Shown here piece by piece: positions 5,374 to 16,400 of a DNA stretch of 17,646 bases. The notes under the pieces are model-generated. The model was not told where the DNA came from. It worked only from the letters and a program-made list of their open reading frames with translations, and did not search any database. The position numbers were made by a program, and so were the translations under genes. The DNA is from Cytophagales bacterium (lineage in GTDB: Bacteria > Bacteroidota > Bacteroidia > Cytophagales > Cyclobacteriaceae): positions 1-17,646 of the forward strand of contig JAJCYL010000516.1 of assembly GCA_029262955.1 (NCBI GenBank), written 5' to 3'. The first letter of the stretch is position 1; each line of letters starts with the position of its first letter.

Positions 5374-8300
5374 ATGATTCTTCTGAAATCCACTATGAAA
5401 ATAAAGAGAGCAAGATGGCAGGCAAAGTGTATGGGCCTGTTTGGAATCTTTTTCACAACAATTGCTACTCTATTTGCCCAATCTGAGGGTCCCAATAATT
5501 CGACCAACATTTTTGATGGAGACGGAGGTCAGATCAATGACGTCTGGGCTAATCAAAACCTTGCCAGGGTACAGGACGACCTGTTTGCGTCACTTAATAC
5601 AACCACAAAGAATAAGCGAACCAACTATTTACAAGCCCAAAACTTTGGCTTTTCCATCCCCGCCGGATCGACGGTCGATGGCATAGTGGTTGAGATTGAA
5701 AGATATGCCAGTGTAACAGGTGCTGGAAGCGTAGCTGACGATCGAATCAGAATAATCGACGCAACCGGAACAATAGTAGCTGGTTCTGAAAAATCCACGG
5801 GTCTTGTTTGGCCAGTAGTAGATGCAGATGCTTACCAACTCTACGGTGGAATAGCTGACACCTGGAGTGTAACCGATTGGACACCCGCGAAAATTAACAA
5901 TAACAATTTTGGAGTTGCCTATCAAGGTAAAACCTCAAATGATAATGAGACTTTTGACTTGTTTGTAGATCACATCAGGATAACCGTTCATTATACGGTA
6001 GGTGGATCTCAAAGATATTCAGTAGCCACCGGAGCCTGGAGTAATGCCTTGACCTGGGCCACTAGTTCAGGTGGTACTCCGGGTGCTTCTGTACCAACTT
6101 CATCAGATGATGTATTCATAGAAGGAACCTTCACTGTCACTCAGGACGTAAATGGTGCTTTCTGTAATTCACTAACCATTGGCACTGCAACAGCTGGTAC
6201 ACTGACTTTTGATAACAACAATAGGGACATTGACATTGGTGATGGTGGCGTTGTTATTGCTGCAAATGGAGACATCATAAGTGCTTTCGATCCAAGATTG
6301 ACCACCACTGGTGATTTATCATTAAATGCTGTGCTGACCAATAATGTGTTTGAGTTACGAATGGAAACCACCAATGGATTGGTCATCTCGGGGACCGGTA
6401 GTTTGGGCTTTTTGAACATTAGATCTACTGTGACTAATACCGGAACCATCACCATCACTTCTGAATTTGCCGGTAGCGGCGATGAACTTCTAACCAATGG
6501 TGCATCTGGTACTATAATTTTCTCAGGAGGTACCATGAGTCGTGAAATTGATTTAACCACCGTTGGCAACACCATGGAATTTGCTCAGACATCAGCCGGT
6601 GCCGGTGATTTTAACATCGCCAAGTCAGGCACAGACTTTTATAACCTGGTGATTTCCGGGGATGCCAATAAAAGGTATGGCAATGACATCATCGTCAATG
6701 GTGATTTAACAATTGCAGCAACGGGCATTTTAAATAACAGCAACCGCAATTCAATCAACCTTTCAGGGAACTGGACTAACAATAACGGCGTAGCCGGTTT
6801 TGTACCTGATACCGGTAATGGGTCCGTAGTGGTATTTGAGGGAGGTAACACCCAAACCGTCAACAATTCTGCCGGAGCAGAGAATTTTTGGCGTGTGGAG
6901 GTAAACAAAACTGCATCTACAATGGTGGATGGAACTGCAGACATAACCATCGATAACCAGCTTACCATGACTGAAGGGATTCTCAACACTGATGGCAATT
7001 CACTGGATGGAGGAGGTAATTTGATTTTTGATGGTGGGGAAATTCAAATCGGTACCCTCTCCACCACGGTACCTGAAATGACCGGTACTTATACCATAAA
7101 TGCCGGCACTTTTAATTTTGATGGAACTGGAGCACAAACCATTCGCAGTACAACCAGCACTCCGGTGATCGTTGCATATAATAACCTTATTTTCTCAGGA
7201 TCTGGAACAAAAACACTTTCCGGACCCATTGACGTCGATGGCGATCTTACGATCTCGGGCACAGCAACCCTGGACGTTGATAATACCAACAATTATGGGA
7301 TTACGCTGGCTGGTAACTGGTCAAACTCCGGCACTTTTGATGAACAAAATGGTACGGTGATTTTCAATGGGGCCAACGCCGCAACCATCGTCAACACAAT
7401 CGGTGAAACATTTTACAATCTCACGATTAATACTACTGCTGCGAATGCATTGACATTGAATGATGACGTGACTGTTGACAACACCATCACCTTTACCGAT
7501 GGTCATATCGTTACCACCAGTACCGAATTGTTAACTCTTGGAGCGAGCTCCACTGTAGCCTCGGTAAGCGATGCAAGTTACATCCAAGGTCCAGTGGCCA
7601 AGATAAGTGCCTCCACCAGCCAGTTCGATTTCCCAGTGGGCGATAATGATGTTTATCTACCTGTTGGCATGAAACCCTCATCCACCAGTTCAACCACATT
7701 TGTAGGCCAGTATATCAGATCTGAACAATCGCAAGGAGCTGCGATAGGTGCTGGCATTGACCATATCGGAACGCTGGATCATTGGACCCTTGAGCGCACA
7801 AGTGGTACAGCTGATGCAGATGTACTTCTGAACTGGAATTGGCCAACCGATTCTGAAATAGACGTTTTATCGGAATTATTGGTGGCGCAATGGGACGGCG
7901 CCCAGTGGGTTGACAGAGGAAACAATGGCACCACCGGGACTGTAAATACAGGCTCTGTTGAATCGGGTCCAGCTGATGTCACCTCACTTACCTCCACTAC
8001 CAAATATTTTGTATTGGCCTCTTCAACATCAAACAACCCGCTTAGTATCAACCGTTACTTTGTAGGAGCCAATGGTGACGACTGGGACGATCCGAATGTT
8101 TGGGCCTACAGCTCAGGCGGAGCTGGCGGAGCGCCAACTCCCACAGCTAATAAAAATGTATTTATCGAAGCTGGAACTCTTGTCGACATTGATGACAGTT
8201 CGACTCCTTCGATTTCAGTACTGTCCCTTGAAGTTTCAGGAACACTCAATCTTATTGAAAGTGTCGGTGCTAATATTGTAATTGATGTTGGGATCGGTGG

Positions 8301-10170
8301 GTTTACCCTGGGGTCCGGTGGCAATATTACAGGCTCGGATGACGACGACATTGAGCTTTCAGGAGATATAATTTTGAATAATCTGGCAGCAATTGGACAT
8401 ACGGCTCTTGAGGTGAATTTTGATACGCAGAATAATACTATTTCGGGTACTGGTAGCTTGCCATTTCTGCACATAACCCAAAATGGTCAGGTCAATACAG
8501 GTAGTGTCACATTCGTTGAACTTGATGTAGACAATACAATGACCAATAATGGTACTATAGAAGTGACTGATGACATTAGAGGCGGTTCAACCCTGACCAA
8601 CGGGGCAACGGGTACATTCATTTACAGTGGAAATAACGCTGGAGGAAATGTGGTTGATGCAACTACTGTAGGAAACACACTGCGTATTATCAATACATCC
8701 GGATCAGATATGGATTACCTGGATTTAATTGCACCTAATGATTGTCATCATTTGATTATTGATGGGACTGATAATGTAGAATTTGGTTTCAACACATCGG
8801 TTGTAGGGAATCTAACAATCCAGGCTGGTGCTGTTTTAGTGGCTAACAATAGAAAACTCAATATTGGAGGTAACTGGACAAATAATAACGGGGCTGGTGG
8901 TTTTTTACAAGGTACCAATGACATCACATTTGACGGCACTTCAGCTCAAACTATATCCATATCATCTGGCAACGAGGTCTTTGAAGACCTTATTATTGAT
9001 AATACAAGTTCAACGGGGGTGACTATTTCCATGGGTGAAGTGCATGTCGATAACTCTCTTACCCTAACTGACGGCATTATCTTTACCGATGCAACCAATT
9101 TTATTGTCATCGAGGACAATGCAACCTCGGATGAGGGCAGCTCAGCCAGTTTTGTAGATGGCCCCATAAAAAAGGTTGGGAATGACCCCTTCATATGCCC
9201 GGTAGGCGACAATGGATCTTGGGCAAGGTTGGAAATTGAGAACCTTTCCAATTTTGGAACCACTACAGAATTTACCTGCCAATACCTGGCCCAGGCCTAT
9301 TCTGACGTTACTACTTTTGGCTCAAACATATCCCAGGTCAGTTCGATTGAACACTGGTTGCTCAGCCGGGTTCTCGATGTGGGTAATGATGCCAGTTGTG
9401 ATGTAAGGCTTTATTGGGAAAACGCCACCAGAAGTTCAATTGTTGATTTGGCGGATTTGAGGGTTGGTCATTTTACCGGAGGTCAATGGGAAAATTTCGG
9501 AGGAACAGGAACCGATAATGGTGGAGGAACTGGTGAGATCGTAGGCACTACCACTTTTACCAGTTTTAGCCCTATCACTTTTGCCTCCGAGTTTGGATTC
9601 AGTCCGCTGCCAGTGGAATTATTGACCTTTACCGCAGAATCGTTGAATAATTCAATAGTACTTCTGTGGTCTACCGCCACAGAAGTTAATAACGATTATT
9701 TTGAAGTGCAAAGGTCTGAAAATGGAGAGCAATTCAAATCGGTTGGTACCGTCAAGGGAGCCGGAAACTCTTCGAAGGAATTGAATTATGAATTTACAGA
9801 CTTACAACCTATCGACAACTTAAGTTATTATCGCCTAAAACAAGTTGATTTTGATGGGGACTATAAATACAGCGATGTCATTTCGGTAAGTCATAATGGC
9901 GGCCAAATTCGTTTATTGAGCTTGTCTATTTTTCCGAACCCAACTTTTGCTTCCGATATTAACTTTAAAATAACCGCACCTGATCCCAATGAAAATATTG
10001 ATATTCAGATATTGGATCTCTCAGGTCGCAGCTATTACAGCCAGTCAACACCTACGTCGTTTGATGATACTTATCATTTGGACCTCAGCAGTGTCATATC
10101 TTCTGGATTATACCTCTTAGTTATCCGTCAGGGTTACCATATTTCAAGCCGCCGATTGTTGTTTGAATGA
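5374..10170 (+). CDS. Giant modular T9SS-exported protein with C-terminal type A sorting domain
   Basis: This complete 1,598-residue product is an extracellular, beta-rich protein. Numbering is from the ATG at 5374; the ATG at 5395 (MKIKRARWQAK) gives a more usual signal peptide, with a hydrophobic core and cleavage after LFAQ. Layout: a beta-sandwich-like module (about 37-209) with 'LQAQNFGFSIPAGSTVDGI' and 'NNFGVAYQGK'. Then a W-rich entry module (210-265), beta-helix-like repeats and an EHW-type module ('LDHWTLERTSGTADADVLLN', about 800-885). From 890 the same series is repeated in shorter form, ending with 'IEHWLLSRV'. A fibronectin-III-like module (1411-1505) has 'PLPVELLTFTAESLNN' and 'SYYRLKQVDFDG'. 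Last comes a Por-secretion-type sorting domain (1514-1598) with 'IFPNPT', 'IQILDLSGR' and 'GLYLLVI'. T9SS would cleave the tail and attach or release the protein. No catalytic motif is seen, so an adhesin or matrix role is inferred. Confidence 0.88.
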   Translation: MILLKSTMKIKRARWQAKCMGLFGIFFTTIATLFAQSEGPNNSTNIFDGDGGQINDVWANQNLARVQDDLFASLNTTTKNKRTNYLQAQNFGFSIPAGSTVDGIVVEIERYASVTGAGSVADDRIRIIDATGTIVAGSEKSTGLVWPVVDADAYQLYGGIADTWSVTDWTPAKINNNNFGVAYQGKTSNDNETFDLFVDHIRITVHYTVGGSQRYSVATGAWSNALTWATSSGGTPGASVPTSSDDVFIEGTFTVTQDVNGAFCNSLTIGTATAGTLTFDNNNRDIDIGDGGVVIAANGDIISAFDPRLTTTGDLSLNAVLTNNVFELRMETTNGLVISGTGSLGFLNIRSTVTNTGTITITSEFAGSGDELLTNGASGTIIFSGGTMSREIDLTTVGNTMEFAQTSAGAGDFNIAKSGTDFYNLVISGDANKRYGNDIIVNGDLTIAATGILNNSNRNSINLSGNWTNNNGVAGFVPDTGNGSVVVFEGGNTQTVNNSAGAENFWRVEVNKTASTMVDGTADITIDNQLTMTEGILNTDGNSLDGGGNLIFDGGEIQIGTLSTTVPEMTGTYTINAGTFNFDGTGAQTIRSTTSTPVIVAYNNLIFSGSGTKTLSGPIDVDGDLTISGTATLDVDNTNNYGITLAGNWSNSGTFDEQNGTVIFNGANAATIVNTIGETFYNLTINTTAANALTLNDDVTVDNTITFTDGHIVTTSTELLTLGASSTVASVSDASYIQGPVAKISASTSQFDFPVGDNDVYLPVGMKPSSTSSTTFVGQYIRSEQSQGAAIGAGIDHIGTLDHWTLERTSGTADADVLLNWNWPTDSEIDVLSELLVAQWDGAQWVDRGNNGTTGTVNTGSVESGPADVTSLTSTTKYFVLASSTSNNPLSINRYFVGANGDDWDDPNVWAYSSGGAGGAPTPTANKNVFIEAGTLVDIDDSSTPSISVLSLEVSGTLNLIESVGANIVIDVGIGGFTLGSGGNITGSDDDDIELSGDIILNNLAAIGHTALEVNFDTQNNTISGTGSLPFLHITQNGQVNTGSVTFVELDVDNTMTNNGTIEVTDDIRGGSTLTNGATGTFIYSGNNAGGNVVDATTVGNTLRIINTSGSDMDYLDLIAPNDCHHLIIDGTDNVEFGFNTSVVGNLTIQAGAVLVANNRKLNIGGNWTNNNGAGGFLQGTNDITFDGTSAQTISISSGNEVFEDLIIDNTSSTGVTISMGEVHVDNSLTLTDGIIFTDATNFIVIEDNATSDEGSSASFVDGPIKKVGNDPFICPVGDNGSWARLEIENLSNFGTTTEFTCQYLAQAYSDVTTFGSNISQVSSIEHWLLSRVLDVGNDASCDVRLYWENATRSSIVDLADLRVGHFTGGQWENFGGTGTDNGGGTGEIVGTTTFTSFSPITFASEFGFSPLPVELLTFTAESLNNSIVLLWSTATEVNNDYFEVQRSENGEQFKSVGTVKGAGNSSKELNYEFTDLQPIDNLSYYRLKQVDFDGDYKYSDVISVSHNGGQIRLLSLSIFPNPTFASDINFKITAPDPNENIDIQILDLSGRSYYSQSTPTSFDDTYHLDLSSVISSGLYLLVIRQGYHISSRRLLFE
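6001..9603 (+). repeat. Internal duplication in the first giant protein (residues 210-889 and 890-1410)
   Basis: Two diverged halves follow the same order. The first runs 6001-8040 and the second 8041-9603. Each opens with a W-rich entry module ('RYSVATGAWSNALTWATSSG' and 'RYFVGANGDDWDDPNVWAYS') and passes through GNW repeats. Each closes with a 'GP..K......FPVGDN' turn and an HW.L.R module, then 'LLVAQWDGAQW' or 'LRVGHFTGGQW'. GNW units begin at residues 465, 647 and 1166, and each is followed 58-65 residues later by an LTxT-[DE]-G motif (530, 705, 1229). Confidence 0.7.
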
Positions 10171-10456
10171 CGCATAGAAATGGGTAAGGGAGGGACTTTA
10201 AAATTGCATTTAACTGAATTAAAGAGATAAATATTACTATTAGGAAATATTATTTATTTCTAAAACAATGAGCAATAAACACTTTTAACCAAAATTTGGA
10301 TGAATCTATTCTATTTTCATTAATGTTTTATTGATATAAGAATATAGATATTATTTAGTATTTTTCCGCTTTGTTTAAGTGTAGTGAGCTTATCAATAAG
10401 AGAAGGATCTCAATGAATGTGAAGAGATCATAATTTTTTAAGCGATTTCGGGGTTT

Positions 10457-13400
10457 ATGAAGTATTTTATTTTGGGATTATGCGCTTGGGGTGCATGCCT
10501 AACAGCCTATTCACAAACGGGGGCGGGGGGAGTTGATGCCAGTTCAAGCCTGGAACTTTGGTTAAAAGCAGATAATCAATCATTTAATAATAATGACCCG
10601 GTTACTACCTGGACTGATGCGTCAGGCAATGGATTTGATGCCACCCAGACCGGAGCTAATAGACCTACCTATCTCACCAATATAATTAACGGCCTTCCCA
10701 TAGTAAGACTGGGCGGCACCGATGACTATTTCGATGACAATCACAGCTATAGTGGACGTACGGTCTTTAGTGTTTTCAATATACGCAATTCACTTCAAGG
10801 TGGTGACGACCTTGGACAGCTCTGGGGATCTTATGGAGAAGCTGTTCATGTGGCCATGGACACTAGGTCGGGTAATCAAGACGGTTTTAGTTTCGATGGC
10901 AATGGCGCCAATCAGGGCAGTTACGGTTTTAATAGCGCAATATTCACTGGGCCATTTGAGGATGGGAATACAGTCCCGTTCACACGGGATCAATTTGATA
11001 TCTTAACCGTTGAATTTAATGGAACCCGGGCTATAACCAGGCAGGTGATCGGTGGACTTCATCCCAATTTTACCATTGCTACACACAATCTCGGTGCAGA
11101 TATTGCGGAAATTATTGTCTATAGTGGCACCCTAAATGCCGCTCAACGTATTATTGTAGAAAACTACCTTTCAGCCAAATATGCCATCTCATTAACTGGT
11201 AATGACCACTATGCATCTACCACCTTTACTACCGACTTGATAGGAATAGGAACGGAAGATGGAGCCATAAAACATAGTGCCACTGCTTCAAATGGATCGG
11301 CGTTATTCCTTACAGAAAATACGGCGAGCCTTGATGCCGTCACCGAATACCTCCTTGCGGCTCATGATGGAACAACCCATGGTACTACAAAATCTGATGT
11401 GGTAATAGCTGGAACCAGTCGATGGCAAAGGATCTGGCGTATTGAGAAAACAGGTACACTTGATGCTCAAATCGCTTTTGATTTTGTTGAAGCCGGTTTT
11501 ACCGCTCCATCTGGAGGTGACACTTATAGATTGTTTTTTCGTGCAGGCACATCCGGAAATTTTACTGATTTGGGAATTGCGCAGACAATTAATGGAAATG
11601 ATGTAGAGTTCGATGTCATTGATGCGAACCTGTCAACCGGCTATTATACTATTGGTATTCCAACACCTCCTGTAGCAGGCCCGGCTGGTGTTAATGAAAC
11701 CACGGAGAACCCATTGTGGTACCGATCAGATAACGTAACTACTACAGGATCTAACGTCACTTCCTGGGATGATAAGACAAGTTCTGAAAATGATGCCAGT
11801 GCTGCAACGGGAACGGTTCTTTTGACTGACAACCTGGTCAATTTCAAACCGGCCCTTCAATTTGATGGTACAAATACCCTTTCAATTGGCAGCCCATCAG
11901 CACTACCCACGGGTACTTCTGCCAGAACGTTATTCGTTATCTATGACGAAGACAATACCGGAACCGAGAATACTGTTGCTTATGGCACAGATGCTGCAGG
12001 ACAGCGTATTAGTTTGACAGCCTCATCGGGTGAGATTTCAGTTGGTGTTAACGGACACCGCTATGGAGATACTGGTTTTACAGCAGGCAACGACTATGTG
12101 ATAAGCTCAATGCATATTGCTGCTACTTCAAATAGTGACGCTTGGACCATGTTTAGAAATGGAACCGCATTAACTCCTGCAACACTCGCCGGAGCCGCTC
12201 AGGTTGTAAATACTGGAACGACTGCTGCTTTTATTGGAGGAGATATTGCGGGTACAGCTGGCTACAATGGTGACATTGCGGAGTTTTTCGTCTACAATGA
12301 GGATCTGGATGCCGCAAGAAGAATTCTTATCGAAAATTATCTCAGTGCCAGGTATGACATCACAATCGCAAACGATTTCTATACATTAAATGACGTAACA
12401 TATATCCAGGATGTTGTTGGAATTGGAAAGTTTGGAGCAGATAAATATTCTACCACTACAGGACGCGGCGGAGCACTGTTACTCGATGAATTGAGCACTT
12501 CACTGGACGATGCTACCAGCGAATTTGTTATGGCTGGTCATAGTAATACTCCCCATGGTTCAACTAATGACGATGCTACTTTCCCCACGTTCGGTCGATG
12601 GAGCAGGATTTGGTATGTGGAAAGGAGTGCAAACGGTGTCGTAGATGGAGGTTCTGCGACGGTCAGATTTACTTTTGATTTTGATGAGGCAGGATTGACA
12701 TTGCCGAGTGCCGTTGCGGGAGATTATGATTTATTACGTAGGGCAGGTACAAGCGGCAATTTCACTCAATTAGGTTTGACAGCTACCATCTCTGGAAACA
12801 CAGTACAATTTGATGTAACCGATCCACAATCTGGGTACTTTACGCTTTCTATTCCCGCTGTTGCTCGTACCTGGTACAGTTTCAAAACAGGAAACTTTTC
12901 AGATCCAACCGTTTGGACTTTGGACGGCTCGCCTAATCCTCTGCTGGACAATCCGGATACCGAAACGCCTGAGTCAATAGATAATGTGGTAATTAACTCC
13001 GGCAAAACTGTGACAATGGATATTAATACAGTGACCGTAAACAGCATGGAGGTTAAGGGTACGCTCAGAGTTGGAACCACGGAAAACCATGATTTTACTT
13101 CCATTTCAGGAAATGGCATTATTGAAATTTCGGGAGCCCTATCTGATGCTACCGACAATTTTCCGGCGGGTACAACTGCAGCATTTGCCGATGTGGATAA
13201 TGGTGGCACTCTGCGGATTGCCGGTGATGGAATAACCCTTGATCAAGCCCGGACAATGAATAACGTCGTTGTCGACCTGAATCTAAATGGGCCCAAAAAT
13301 GAAGCGATCCTTACCGCCAATTATACTATTGTGGGCGATCTAACCGCTCAAAATGGCATTTTAAAGATAAACGATAACGCATCCACAACAGATTTGAATA

Positions 13401-16400
13401 TTGCTGTCACAGGTGATGTGATAGTCCGCGGTGACGCGGCAAATACTGGTGAGATCAACGTGGGATCAGGCAATGCGAGGCATCAATTGAATTTTCAGGG
13501 AGATTTGATTAACAACCAGGGTACTATAGAATTTACCAACCGCGTTGTCCAGGACCCCAATACCGATGCAACCGATGGTATCGTTGATGCCAACTTTTTG
13601 AATGATTCACAGGATCAATCTATCACCTGTAATGGCCCTTGTACTTTTTACCGCATTGAAATTGATAAAGGAACAGATGACACCTACATCCTTAATATTG
13701 ATGCCAGTGCTGTTGCTAATTTTAACCTTTTTGGTAGAGCCAATTATGGCCATAATCAACTATCGCAGTTGGATGATGCCAATGCAGCAGATGCGGATAG
13801 GAATCTTAATACATTGGGACTTTATCGAGGAACCGTGAGATTAGGCACCAATGTCACCGTTGATCCCCTAAATAATACGGGTAATTACAATATTTCTGAA
13901 GCAGCACAGATCTGGGTAGATGGAGGTATAGCGAGGAAGCCTGCTGGAACTGCCATTGTTCCTTACGGTGTGGCAAGGGTTTCTGCGGGAACATTTGATG
14001 CAGCAGTGGGTAGTGGGTTCACACTAAGGGACAATTGGACCATTCTAGTAGAAGGAGGAGTTCTGGATGCAAATCAGATAAGAACTTCTGTTTTAGGTGT
14101 TGGTAGTCAAGGTGGATATGTCCAGACAGGGGGAATAACCACGGTCAGTGGAGTAGGCAATAGCACCGACTATTATGCTTTTACCATGACTTTTCCCGGA
14201 AATGTATTTACCATGACCGGGGGATCTTTAATTATTGAAAGGGCCAACTCCAATGGGGGCATATTCATTAACTGTGATGTTGTGAATCAAAATGTTACAG
14301 GTGGAACTATAGAACTTGAAGTCGGTGATGCCAATGACATGGTGATTACTTCCAGGGCGCCATTTTGGAACCTGACTTTGCGGGATACCGGAGGCTCTGG
14401 TGATGTTACGATAGATCAGGGTTTAAATATTGGCTCCACTGATGAGGACTTAATCGCTCAGCCTTTGGTAGTACGGAATGAGTTTATCATCGAAGCCAAC
14501 ACCACAGTGCTTACAAATAGCGAAAATGTTAATGTTTCAGGTGATTTCACCATTGAAACCGGTTCAACATTGAACCTGGGAACCAATACCTTCACTTTTG
14601 ATGGAGACAAGGATTCAGATATTAGAATTAATACAGGTAGTACATTTAACTTCAACGACCTGACGATTAGTAAAGATCAAGGTCAGGAACAAATAATTAT
14701 TCAAACGGGTCAAACAAACGCGATACAGGTTGATGGAGAATTTAGGGTAGAAGGAGGGAATGTGGATTATAACACGTTCAATATAGTAGCCCAGGCGGAT
14801 GTTTTCGTTGCAGACACATTAGGGCCGGTAGCTTCTACCGGAAGACTGTTGTTGAATGCTGGTGTGGCACAGACCATTACTTCAAATCTAGGTGTAGTGG
14901 GCAGTATGGAGATAAATAATGCCAATGGTGTAAGCCTCTTATCTGATAGTTTAAGTATCACCAACACATTGACCATGACAACCGGCATTTTTGACATTGG
15001 AATCGAAAGATTGATTATGGCTGGTGCCACCGCCAATATATCAGGAGCCGGATTTGGCACAACTAAAATGATTCAAACTGATGGCAATGCATCAGACGGT
15101 GGTCTTTCGTTCTACGTAGACGCAAACGAATCACACACCTATCCTCTTGGAACTGATGCGAATGCCACAGTGAGATACACACCTGTAACAGCCACATTCT
15201 CCAATTTCATGGATGATGGCTACGTAACTATTAGTATGGGTGATGCGGAACTGCAAACCGTAGTATTGCCTACATCTAGCGATTTATTGACCTATAATTG
15301 GAGGGTCAGTCACACTGGTTTTAGTAATGTTCCGAATGTAACATCTTACGTCATCACCACAGTTGATTCTGACGATCCTGATGGAGGGGCGACTCCCGCA
15401 GGCTTACCGGGTACTTTTGTTCCAGGTAAAGTTTTGGATGGAACACCATTTACACGCTCCAGTGAAATTGCAGGAAATATCACCAATTTCAATATCACTT
15501 TTAATGGTGATACGGGTGGAGGGGCCACGCCATTTCCTCTTGAAAACGCAAACTACACTGCTGGTGTAGCTGCTCGATTTGTTGGAACTCCTACTATTTA
15601 TTATAGCCGTCGCCATCAGATTGGTGGTGGTGGTTTAACCTGGACTGACCTCAGTGATTGGTCAACTGACCCGGTATTAAGACACGGTGGCATTGCCATT
15701 GCCATATCCGGTGAGCCTATACCGGGAGTTGGCGATATTGTGGTTATTGGGGCAGGCCAAATTAACGGAGCTGATGAAGACAACGATACGGGTTTAACAT
15801 CCACTACAGCCAGACATCAAATGGTGGCCGGAGGAAGTAGAACAGTGGCAGAGGCAATATTTGATTCCAATCCTGCTGGAACAGCAATTGGAAATAATTT
15901 ATCTAGGATAAGGTTCACAAATACTGTCTGGGACTTGATAGCAGGACGCATTTCCGGTTTGGGAGAGATAATGCTCGCCATAAGCACTACAGATGAATCA
16001 ATGGTGATTGGTGATTTGGGCGATTTTAACAGCACTCAAAACAGTACTTTCTTTTTGGACCTTACGACAGCTGGAACTGCAACAGTAACCCGTACTGAAT
16101 TTCCTGGTATAAGAATTTACGGAAGAAATGCGGCAGGTAAAACCATTACTTTCAGTGGTGATATTACCGGGCAACAAATACTGATTGATGGTCAGGCCAT
16201 CTTAGAGGTCGGTAGTAACATGACCATTGATGGAGATGTGCAGGTGGGTAACAATCAGCAAGGCTTTATACTGTTTCCAGATGCTGGAACCAATTATACG
16301 TTCTCTATTGGTGGAGACCTCAAGACATCAACTAATGATCCAATAAGTACAATTAGTGTAACTAATTCTGGAACTGATGAACACACTTTGCAGGTAGGAG

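Noticed and set aside
5223..5510. Minus-strand 95-codon frame over the start of the first giant gene
   Set aside because: It overlaps the signal-peptide coding region and the AT-rich spacer, and has no family features.
6141..9680. Several long minus-strand open frames across the first giant gene (for example 6141-6575, 8106-8474, 8946-9263)
   Set aside because: They lie antisense to a clearly coding frame with signal peptide and sorting domain, and their products are Val/Ser/Pro-rich mirror translations of Thr/Gly/Asn-rich repeats with no recognisable motif.
10241..10262. AT-rich imperfect hairpin (TAGGAAATA / TATTTCTA) downstream of the first giant gene
   Set aside because: The stem is short, bulged and almost without G-C pairs, and no T-run follows; too weak to call a terminator. 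The rest of the 286-nt spacer to 10456 shows nothing else I can support.
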